NCBI GenBank assembly: GCA_964500645.1
Contig: CAZCOH010000023.1
Coordinates: 1-21,535 of the forward strand
DNA length: 21,535 bases
Source: CAYFIW01 sp964500645
Lineage (GTDB): Bacteria; Chloroflexota; Dehalococcoidia; Lucifugimonadales; UBA826
Direction of reading: 5' to 3'
Part shown: positions 1-6,020 of the stretch, piece after piece
Layout of the letters: every line of letters starts with the position of its first letter
How positions within the stretch are numbered: the stretch's first letter is position 1
Notes under the pieces: model-generated
What the model was told of the DNA's origin: nothing
Seen by the model: only the letters and a program-made list of their open reading frames with translations
Databases searched by the model: none
Program-made: the position numbers and the translations under genes

Positions 1-834
1 TTTTAAGCCCGATGGTATTTTGCCGAGGGGTTCTACGGTACCCGCTGTTTCACTTGATATGGCAGTCGTAGCTAAAACACTGAGATTTGTGTCTAGAAAT
101 CTACTTGAAATGAAGGGGTCTAGGACCTCAATCTCCTCTGTGGTGGTAACCACAGTTGGCATTTTGCCGGATGATCTATGATTGAGAATTTGGACAAGTT
201 TTTCTTCGGCCCACGGAGTGATTGGCCGAGAACTTATGCCATCCAGTATCAGAATTGGTGCGGACTTGACTTGTTCAAAAAGAGAGTCATATCCCAATTC
301 ACTTTCAGTTGAAAGGCTTTGTCTGAGGTGATCTATTAGATCTGTCACATAAATAAAAAATGTTGGTGTACCCTCCGATACACATCTGTTTGCGATTGCG
401 GCGGCTAAATGCGTTTTACCACTTCCATGGGGGCCCTTTATAATGAGCCATCCTGTTGGTGTCAACGCAAAATCCGATGCTTTTTTAATAGCATCTAAGA
501 ATAATTTAGAGCTTTCTTGATTGGGAGTCCGACCTTCAGCATCTAAGTTTTCAAATGAATAAGTGGACAGGTATCCAAGGTTGCTATAGGCGAGCAATCG
601 TTTCGATAATTCTCCCTCTCGCATCAATTCTCTGCATTGACATGATTTTACAGATCCGAAATCGGGATGGCCTGTTGGTACTTGCGGAGTTATCCATCCT
701 TTGCCGCCACATATAGGGCATTTGTCCTGATTTTCATCTTCGTCCGAAGGTGGCATATCAGAACCATTTTTATTGGAAGCATTTACCTTTTTATATGTAT
801 CTAGATTTCCTAGAATGTCCCTGAGATTTTCCAT
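1..834 (-). CDS. DnaI/DnaC-like AAA+ helicase loader (partial, 3' end off the window)
   Basis: The frame is open from an ATG at 834 to the left edge, giving 278 residues without a stop, so the C-terminus is missing. An N-terminal zinc-binding segment has CPICGG at 39-44 and CQC at 65-67. The AAA+ core shows Walker A GPHGSGKT (134-141), a Walker B-like LILDG (195-199), a sensor-1-like TVVTTTEE (227-234) and an arginine-finger candidate in SSRF (Arg245). This pattern fits DnaI/DnaC/IstB-type loaders, which deliver the replicative helicase to DNA. Its place after dnaB and a DnaD-like gene supports loader over transposon IstB. The start overlaps the DnaD-like gene by 44 bp in another frame and has purine-rich AAGG and AGAGA upstream; Met27 (756) is a possible later start. 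Oddity: the usual second acidic residue of Walker B is Gly199. Confidence 0.85.
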   Translation of the reverse strand, partial: MENLRDILGNLDTYKKVNASNKNGSDMPPSDEDENQDKCPICGGKGWITPQVPTGHPDFGSVKSCQCRELMREGELSKRLLAYSNLGYLSTYSFENLDAEGRTPNQESSKLFLDAIKKASDFALTPTGWLIIKGPHGSGKTHLAAAIANRCVSEGTPTFFIYVTDLIDHLRQSLSTESELGYDSLFEQVKSAPILILDGISSRPITPWAEEKLVQILNHRSSGKMPTVVTTTEEIEVLDPFISSRFLDTNLSVLATTAISSETAGTVEPLGKIPSGLK

Positions 835-1429
835 TCTCTTTACCTTCGGTCTGCCATCTTGTGAGAATTGCTGAGATATATGACCAATTGCGTTTATTTT
901 GAGAAACTGCTACATCGATTGCTTCTTTAATCCAATGGCTGGGATAATAATCCTCAGCCTCTTTAATTTTTTCAGTTATTATTGGAGTTAATAATCCTAT
1001 ATTTTGCTCGTATAGTAAGTATATTTCAGATCTTTTTTTACTCGTTTCCCATGGTTCATTATCAAGTTCCCAATCTTGTTGATCAAGGTTGTTTTTATTT
1101 ATATATTCTTGATTGGCTGGAGAATTTAAATAAAAAGATCTTGAACCCTGGTTCGACACTACCTCTAAAAATACTTTCCGCTTAACTGCAGAATCTAATC
1201 CTTTTTCTATCTTTGAACCTTCTCCAATCGCATTGGCCAATATTCTGTCAGACAAAATTTCGGTCAGCCTTATTGCTTTTATCGGCCCCTTTTTATTCTG
1301 GATCATTCTAATCATACGTATGATTACTTTAAGTTCTTCCAATGAGTTGATTTCTTCCAACAAAACCCCAAACAACGGTCCCGGCACAGGGTATTGATCG
1401 GTATTAGATGGGAAACCTGTGAATGGCAT
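791..1429 (-). CDS. DnaD-like replication initiation protein
   Basis: This is a 212-residue protein. Residues about 20-105 are helical and could be a DnaD_N-type winged helix, which is inferred. Residues about 135-194 match the DnaD/DnaB_2 C-terminal domain: IYLLYEQNIG, then LLTPIITEKI, then NKRNWSYISAILTRW, ending in the family's YxxxIxxxW motif (Tyr184 to Trp192). In Firmicutes, DnaD acts in primosome assembly, remodelling origin DNA and recruiting the helicase with its loader. The gene starts 8 bp after the dnaB stop, and an AGGT ribosome-binding site overlaps that stop, indicating translational coupling. The C-terminal tail (195-212) is polar and basic and overlaps the start of the DnaI-like gene. 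The domain call is firm; the exact role in this lineage is inferred from neighbours. Confidence 0.85.
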   Translation of the reverse strand: MPFTGFPSNTDQYPVPGPLFGVLLEEINSLEELKVIIRMIRMIQNKKGPIKAIRLTEILSDRILANAIGEGSKIEKGLDSAVKRKVFLEVVSNQGSRSFYLNSPANQEYINKNNLDQQDWELDNEPWETSKKRSEIYLLYEQNIGLLTPIITEKIKEAEDYYPSHWIKEAIDVAVSQNKRNWSYISAILTRWQTEGKENGKSQGHSRKSRYI

Positions 1430-1437
1430 AAAAATAC

Positions 1438-2814
1438 CTAGAAGGTTCCAACTGGTTCTTCGTTGTACATAGCTAAATTCTCAAATTTTACGAACCTGTC
1501 TTGAAAATAAAGTTTAACTCCACCGGTTTTTCCATTTCGATGCTTAGCTATTATTAGTTCCGCAATATTAGCTGGATAATCCTCAGTAGGGTTTCTTTTT
1601 TCCCATGTGTCAGCGTCTATGTATCTATCTTCTCTATGGATGAATGCGACAACGTCAGCGTCTTGTTCTATACTGCCGCTTTCCCTTAAGTCAGATAGCA
1701 TGGGTCTGTGGTCTGGTCTTTGTTCAATTGCTCGGCTTAGCTGAGAACATGCGAGAACTGGAACGTTCAGGTCCCTGGCCATTCCTTTAAGTGATCTTGA
1801 AATTTCACCCATTTCTTGGACCCTGTTTGAACTGCGATTATTAGACCCGCTGATTAGTTGTAAGTAATCAACTATCACTAGGTCAAGTCCTCTTTCAGAC
1901 TGAAGTCTTCGTGCCTTGCTTCGCATTTCCACGATGGTTTGTATGGGGGTATCATCTATGAAGATTTGTAAGTCGGAAAGGCTTCCAATAGCGTCAAAAA
2001 TTCGTCTTTCTTCTATTTCGCTGTAAAGCTGAAGTCTTAAGCGATGGCTGTCGACATTCGCTTCACTAGAAATAAACCTATTCCCTATTTGTGCAGAACT
2101 CATCTCGAGGCTGAAGATACCAACACTATTTCCAGACTTAGCGGCTGCCATAGCCATGTTAAATGCGAGAGTAGATTTCCCAAGGCTAGGTCTAGCGGCC
2201 AATATTACTAAATCGGATCGCTGTAATCCTCCGCCCAATAGTTGATCGATGAGATCGAAACCAGACGGTACAGGGGCTAGTGCGTTGACCTCAGGTCCTT
2301 GTAGACTCTCTTCCATATAGGTGTCGAGTATTTCACGTATATGTTCAAAATCCCTCGATTCTCTACCAGATCGTATATTGAAAAGTGCTTCTTCTGCTCG
2401 ACTAAGAGACGACTCGGTATCGACTGAATTTTCATATCCGATTTGTGCTATTCCACTTGCGGCACGTATCAGCTGTCGCATTACTGAGGTTCGATGAACA
2501 ATTTGCCCGTAATAGTCGATGTGAGCGGGGGTTGGTGTAGAGTTTACTAAATTACTTAGATACGTTGAACCTCCAATTGGCTCAAGCTTTTGGTGTATGG
2601 AAAGTTCGTGAGAAACGGTTACCTGGTTTATGACTTCATTACGGAGAGCTAAATTTAAGCAGGATTCGTAGCAGAATCTGTTTTTTTCAATATAAAAATC
2701 TTCTGTCTTTAAAAATTGGGAAACTTTAGGAAGGGAATCTCCGTCTAAAAGAAGTGACCCAATGACTGAATTTTCGGCTTCCACATCGTGAGGTGGGGTT
2801 CTATCGTTGTTCAC
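1438..2814 (-). CDS. dnaB: Replicative DNA helicase DnaB
   Basis: This 458-residue protein has the usual family length. The N-terminal DnaB domain (about 5-110) begins with the typical PPHDVEAENSVIGSLL. The RecA-like motor has Walker A ARPSLGKST (207-215, Lys213), catalytic Glu237 in SLEMS, Walker B LVIVDYLQL (312-320), the SQLSRAIEQRPDHRPMLSDL block (357-376) and an arginine-finger region KHRNGKTG (424-431). It forms the hexameric helicase that unwinds DNA at the fork. The start is GTG at 2814, with a perfect AGGAGG at 2819-2824 only four bases upstream. rplI lies 94 bp upstream and the DnaD-like and DnaI-like genes follow directly, so helicase and probable loader proteins appear co-expressed. 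No intein is present. Confidence 0.97.
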   Translation of the reverse strand: MNNDRTPPHDVEAENSVIGSLLLDGDSLPKVSQFLKTEDFYIEKNRFCYESCLNLALRNEVINQVTVSHELSIHQKLEPIGGSTYLSNLVNSTPTPAHIDYYGQIVHRTSVMRQLIRAASGIAQIGYENSVDTESSLSRAEEALFNIRSGRESRDFEHIREILDTYMEESLQGPEVNALAPVPSGFDLIDQLLGGGLQRSDLVILAARPSLGKSTLAFNMAMAAAKSGNSVGIFSLEMSSAQIGNRFISSEANVDSHRLRLQLYSEIEERRIFDAIGSLSDLQIFIDDTPIQTIVEMRSKARRLQSERGLDLVIVDYLQLISGSNNRSSNRVQEMGEISRSLKGMARDLNVPVLACSQLSRAIEQRPDHRPMLSDLRESGSIEQDADVVAFIHREDRYIDADTWEKRNPTEDYPANIAELIIAKHRNGKTGGVKLYFQDRFVKFENLAMYNEEPVGTF

Positions 2815-2900
2815 TTGGCCTCCTATTGGGGGTACATTTCCCCCTGACGATTCAGGATATGGCCTAGTTCGGGTTTGAACCTTTTACGTCAAAGGGTTAG

Positions 2901-2924
2901 AGAGCGAACTACTCCGTTCGCTCT
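2901..2924 (-). promoter_or_regulatory. Perfect hairpin over the rplI stop codon
   Basis: AGAGCGAAC (2901-2909) and GTTCGCTCT (2916-2924) form a 9-bp perfect stem with a 6-nt loop. The rplI stop codon lies at 2909-2911, inside the structure. On the transcribed strand no U-tract follows, so this is a poor intrinsic terminator. It could attenuate transcription or protect the 3' end between rplI and dnaB. Confidence 0.45.
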
Positions 2925-3547
2925 TGATCCTCATCAGGCTCCGAATGGTCTTCCGTAATTGATGCATTTGTGTCTTCTGCTAATGCATCTTCTTCGTTAT
3001 CGGTACTTCTGTTTACCGGATCATCTAATATCTCAGACGAGTCTACAACAGCTTGGTCACCTTCTGCTACCTCTTCCACGGAATTGTCTAACGGATCGGT
3101 TCCGGTAGCATATACAACAACTTTTATAGAGGTTGAAATATCGGCATGAAGTCGGATGGGGACGTCATATTCCCCTACTTCTCGTATAGGATCGTCTAGC
3201 TGTACAAGCCTTCTTTCGATCTCTCTACCAGTTTCTTCTACGACAGCATCAGCCACCATGGTGCCCGTAACAGATCCGTATAGGCGGTTGTTTACACCTG
3301 CCCTCATTTCAATATTGACTTGTGTGCCTTCTAAAGCTGTGGCCAATTCTTGCATGTCATCAAGTCTTTGTACTCGGGTAATGCTGGCCTGGCTACTTAA
3401 TTTATTGATTCTTTGAAGGTTATTATGGGTCGCGGGTGCCGCGAGATTCTGAGGAATTAAATAATTTCTTGCAAACCCGTTCTTTACTTCTTTTACTTCT
3501 CCACCTCTTGCCACACCTTCAACATCTTCCAAGAATACAACTCTCAT
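2909..3547 (-). CDS. rplI: 50S ribosomal protein L9 with acidic C-terminal tail
   Basis: The N-terminal rRNA-binding domain is clear: MRVVFLEDVEGVARGGEVKE, then VKNGFARNYLIPQNLAAPAT (residues 1-40). A linker helix (about 41-75) and the C-terminal domain to about residue 148 (RLHADISTSIKVVVYATG) follow. L9 sits near the L1 stalk and helps restrain translational slippage. Typical L9 is about 150 residues; this one is 212 because of a tail (151-212) with 24 Asp/Glu and only two Arg. A strong ribosome-binding site (GAGGAAAAGG) lies directly before the ATG at 3547. It heads the operon continuing into dnaB, a widely conserved linkage. The tail continues in frame with no codon break, so a frameshift artefact is unlikely. 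Confidence 0.96.
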   Translation of the reverse strand: MRVVFLEDVEGVARGGEVKEVKNGFARNYLIPQNLAAPATHNNLQRINKLSSQASITRVQRLDDMQELATALEGTQVNIEMRAGVNNRLYGSVTGTMVADAVVEETGREIERRLVQLDDPIREVGEYDVPIRLHADISTSIKVVVYATGTDPLDNSVEEVAEGDQAVVDSSEILDDPVNRSTDNEEDALAEDTNASITEDHSEPDEDQERTE

Positions 3548-3606
3548 CCTTTTCCTCGCCTAGTTTCATGGATTTAACTTACTTTTTCATAAAAACTCGA
3601 AGAATC

Positions 3607-3615
3607 ATTCTAACA
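3607..3615 (-). promoter_or_regulatory. Extended -10 promoter candidate for the rplI-dnaB operon
   Basis: Read on the minus strand this is TGTTAGAAT: a TAGAAT -10 (5 of 6 consensus) preceded by the TGn extension. It would start transcription near 3600, about 53 nt before the rplI ATG. No good -35 is seen at 16-18 bp. It is the best candidate in the rplI-DUF1232 gap. Confidence 0.35.
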
Positions 3616-3635
3616 TGTACTTATCGCTGATAACG

Positions 3636-3669
3636 AATCTATTAATAGTTAGCCATATTTCAATAGATT
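3636..3669. repeat. 8-bp inverted repeat upstream of the rplI promoter candidate
   Basis: AATCTATT (3636-3643) and AATAGATT (3662-3669) are perfect inverted copies separated by 18 bp. The left arm also belongs to a 10-bp palindrome, CTATTAATAG (3639-3648). The position, just upstream of the -10 candidate for rplI-dnaB, suits an operator. It is AT-rich and could be chance. Confidence 0.3.
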
Positions 3670-3701
3670 TAACTTTTGCACAAAAGATTGTTGGAGGGTT
3701 A

Positions 3702-4010
3702 CTAATCGTCATCGATTAGTCGGTATTCTCCGTTTACCACTTTCCCTTTTTGGGATTCTCCTTCAGTATGGTGGTCTTCTTCATTTCCTCTTCCTGAAAG
3801 TTTTGCAGACGATGCATAAAACAGAAAAGTTAAGATTGATATAACTACAACAGCTATGTCGTCTATCCATCCTAATAATGGTATGAAGTCCGGCAAAAAA
3901 TCGAATGGAAGAAGTACATATAAGATAGCTAGAAGAGGTATAGCTTTTAGCTTCAAGGGTACACGTTTATCGAATAACAACCGTAGGATTAATGGGAAAA
4001 TAGTTCTCAT
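3702..4010 (-). CDS. DUF1232 (YkvA-type) small membrane protein
   Basis: This is a 102-residue protein with a basic N-terminus, hydrophobic stretches at about 22-36 and 48-68, and the DUF1232 signature between them: YVLLPFDFLPDFIPLLGWID followed by D (31-51). The PxDxxPDxxPxxGxxDD pattern is characteristic of the family. The C-terminal 35 residues are polar and acidic. Members are small membrane proteins; no biochemical function is established. It is divergent from holA and has a plausible promoter of its own, so I do not place it firmly in the rplI operon, which starts 154 bp downstream. No ribosome-binding site is obvious before the ATG at 4010. Confidence 0.85.
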   Translation of the reverse strand: MRTIFPLILRLLFDKRVPLKLKAIPLLAILYVLLPFDFLPDFIPLLGWIDDIAVVVISILTFLFYASSAKLSGRGNEEDHHTEGESQKGKVVNGEYRLIDDD

Positions 4011-4045
4011 TCTATGACCGATTTTGAAATCTTTTAGCTCAATTG

Positions 4046-4074
4046 ATTATAGTTGCTTAAACCTAGTTAGTTAA
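4046..4074 (-). promoter_or_regulatory. Promoter for the DUF1232 gene
   Basis: On the minus strand TTAACT (4069-4074) and a perfect TATAAT (4046-4051) are separated by 17 bp. Transcription would start near 4039, about 28 nt before the ATG at 4010. Confidence 0.55.
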
Positions 4075-4089
4075 ATGGTTATTATCCCC

Positions 4090-4115
4090 CATACTATATG
4101 GTTTTAGATAGTATG
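4090..4115. repeat. 8-bp inverted repeat between the DUF1232 gene and holA
   Basis: CATACTAT (4090-4097) and ATAGTATG (4108-4115) are perfect inverted copies around a 10-bp centre. They lie in the 154-bp divergent region, 50 bp upstream of the holA start and just upstream of the DUF1232 promoter. An operator is the simplest reading; on the plus strand it could instead be a leader hairpin, with a T-rich stretch at 4129-4139. Confidence 0.4.
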
Positions 4116-4164
4116 AGAATTAAGGAATGTTTTTATTTATTGAGTCAAACATGGATACGAAGAA

Positions 4165-5130
4165 TTGATTAGGCTTCTTTACGGTAAAGATGAATTCACA
4201 ATATCGGAAAAAGTTATCGATATGCGCGATAAAATTTACCCGGAAGAAATGCGCGAATTTAATACCATGAAATTTGATGGCGCGAACCTCACTAGACCTG
4301 AGCTAGTGAATGCTATTTCTGTCGTTCCGTTTATGGCTACTACTAGGCTTGTAATAGTTAAAGATTTTCTGAAGAAATTTGACAAGGCCGGAGGAACCGA
4401 CAATCTAGGCGATTGGGGAGGTATCATAGAAGACTTAGAGATTATTTCAACCACTACTCAACTATTGTTTGTAGAACAGGACCTAAGCAATAGAAATCCG
4501 ATGCTCAGGTTCTTAAAAAAAATTGGTAATGTTGAACATCATCCGCTTTTAAAATCTAGGGAACTAACGCAGTGGACACTTGATAGAGCTGGCGCGGAAG
4601 GTATGTCTATCAACTTCGATGCTGCTAGATATCTAGCGGAATCGGTCGGGTCAGATCTCAGGGTAATAGATTCTGAGTTGAAAAAACTTCATCTGTACAA
4701 CGGTTTCGGAGTGATAACCATAGATAGCGTGAGAGATATGGTTGCTCAGGTAAGGGAGCAAAGTGTTTTCAAGGTTGTTGACTTTGTTATTGAAGGACGA
4801 TCACGAGACGCTATTATAGTGGCGTCTCAGTTATTGGATTCAGGGTCTTCGCCATCCATGATAACTCGTATGATTGAACGTCAAGTTAGATTTCTACTGG
4901 TAGCAAAAGATCTAAAATCAAGGGATATACCCAACTCAGAGCTTGGTAAAAGGTTATCGCTATCCGGATATCCTCTCACCAAGACTTTGGATATGGAAAA
5001 AAACATATCGATGTATAGATTGAGATTCATGCACGACCTAATTTTGAATCTGGATATAAAAGTCAGGGACGGGCTCTTGCCGGAACATTTAGCTCTTGAT
5101 TTTTTGATAGCTCAATTATCCGGGAAGTGA
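4165..5130 (+). CDS. holA: DNA polymerase III delta subunit
   Basis: This 321-residue protein has the usual HolA length. It opens with the family start IRLLYGKDEF, where the delta subunit keeps a P-loop-like position without a working Walker A. It continues through an AAA+-like fold (ATTRLVIVKDF, TTQLLFVEQDL) to the helical collar domain (GRSRDAIIVASQLLDSG, ERQVRFLLVAKDL, LPEHLALDFLIAQL). Delta opens the beta clamp within the clamp-loader complex. The start is TTG at 4165, since the in-frame stop at 4141-4143 leaves no other initiator upstream. An ATG at 4151 is in another frame and gives only five codons. The gene ends 4 bp from the convergent PHP gene. Confidence 0.9.
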   Translation: MIRLLYGKDEFTISEKVIDMRDKIYPEEMREFNTMKFDGANLTRPELVNAISVVPFMATTRLVIVKDFLKKFDKAGGTDNLGDWGGIIEDLEIISTTTQLLFVEQDLSNRNPMLRFLKKIGNVEHHPLLKSRELTQWTLDRAGAEGMSINFDAARYLAESVGSDLRVIDSELKKLHLYNGFGVITIDSVRDMVAQVREQSVFKVVDFVIEGRSRDAIIVASQLLDSGSSPSMITRMIERQVRFLLVAKDLKSRDIPNSELGKRLSLSGYPLTKTLDMEKNISMYRLRFMHDLILNLDIKVRDGLLPEHLALDFLIAQLSGK

Positions 5131-5134
5131 CATA

Positions 5135-5791
5135 TTAAACTTGAGATGCGGGTTTTCTGAAAGTGGTTCCATTAAAGCGGCCTGATTTTATAGCAACGAT
5201 GAAGCTATCTAGGTCGGTCACTGTATCAAAAAAATTGGTGGCGTATGTACCGATATCAGATATTTTGTGCGCATCGCTAGCACCAGTGGTGGGCATTGAT
5301 AATCTTTCAGCTATTTTTTCGGCAAAAAGATTTTCTTTTTCTGTACCTCGACCATTTTTTATTTCTACGGCCTCTACCAGTCCGAATACTGGATTCCTTA
5401 GTGCCCGTTCCACCATTTCGTTGTAAGAATCAGTGTCTTGAGGTGCGTTTTCTCGATATACCCTCCTGTATGGATGAGCTACCACCATGGCACCTCCTGA
5501 CTCATTGACTAAATCCCTTACGAAATCAGACTTATGCATTCCAAAAATATACTCCTTTAGTCCGTAAACAAGTACATGCCCTTCCTCTGTGGTGACTTCA
5601 CATCCAGGTATAGTGAGAAAGTCATTGTCTTTTCCTAGTTTTATTATGTCGGCGGGATCCCAAAATCTATCATGATCAGTTATACAAACACCGTCCAATC
5701 CTATTCTTTTTGCTTCCGAAATAAGTTTTTCAGGGGTCAGCAGGCTATCGTCAGACATAGGATAAGTGTGAGTGTGTATGTCTATCAGCAT
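5135..5791 (-). CDS. PHP-domain metal-dependent phosphoesterase
   Basis: This 218-residue protein is essentially one PHP domain. Metal-ligand motifs are in the expected order: HTHT (His6, His8), TDHD (His40), the GCEVTTEEGHVL segment (Glu65, His72), VAHPYRR (His106) and GASDAHKISDIG (Asp173, His175). PHP proteins of this size hydrolyse phosphate esters in a trinuclear metal centre; known relatives include histidinol phosphatases and nucleoside 3',5'-bisphosphate or RNA-end phosphatases. The substrate cannot be told from sequence. It lacks polymerase domains, so it is not a PolC or DnaE PHP module. It is convergent with holA and divergent from clpC. Confidence 0.88.
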   Translation of the reverse strand: MLIDIHTHTYPMSDDSLLTPEKLISEAKRIGLDGVCITDHDRFWDPADIIKLGKDNDFLTIPGCEVTTEEGHVLVYGLKEYIFGMHKSDFVRDLVNESGGAMVVAHPYRRVYRENAPQDTDSYNEMVERALRNPVFGLVEAVEIKNGRGTEKENLFAEKIAERLSMPTTGASDAHKISDIGTYATNFFDTVTDLDSFIVAIKSGRFNGTTFRKPASQV

Positions 5792-5815
5792 GATTATCTT
5801 TATGTTCCCTAGGAT

Positions 5816-5840
5816 AGGTTGAGTTGATGCGTATCAACCT
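5816..5840. repeat. Nested inverted repeats in the php-clpC divergent region
   Basis: AGGTTGA (5816-5822) and TCAACCT (5834-5840) form a 7-bp inverted repeat enclosing a second one, GTTGAT (5823-5828) with ATCAAC (5833-5838). The site lies 25 bp upstream of the PHP start and could be an operator or leader hairpin for that gene. Confidence 0.35.
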
Positions 5841-5911
5841 TATTGATATAATTATTTTCAGATGATGTATTTAAATTAGTCTGCTCGGTTTTATAGTGTT
5901 TTTTCATACAT

Positions 5912-5942
5912 GAGTGCTAATTTTAGGAACATTTTCTATAAA
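5912..5942 (+). promoter_or_regulatory. clpC promoter candidate with CIRCE-like half-site
   Basis: GAGTGCTAA (5912-5920) is identical to the right arm of the CIRCE operator bound by HrcA. The left arm is poorly preserved: the equivalent position has a sequence like ATAGTGTTT. A -10 candidate, TATAAA (5937-5942), lies 16 bp downstream, so the half-site falls where the -35 would be. No good -35 is seen. HrcA control of clpC is plausible but unproven. Confidence 0.35.
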
Positions 5943-6020
5943 TAAACAAGGGTCAACAGTATTAAATCTTTAGAAAATCGTATTAGAAGAAATTTTTAGG
6001 ATGAGTTAGAGGTAATTCAG

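Noticed and set aside
1..834. IstB transposition protein
   Set aside because: No transposase gene or inverted repeats; the position after dnaB and a DnaD-like gene and the N-terminal zinc segment fit a helicase loader.
5951..5957. GGTCAAC as a CtsR heptad upstream of clpC
   Set aside because: Only one imperfect copy is present; CtsR sites need a direct repeat of the heptad, which is absent.
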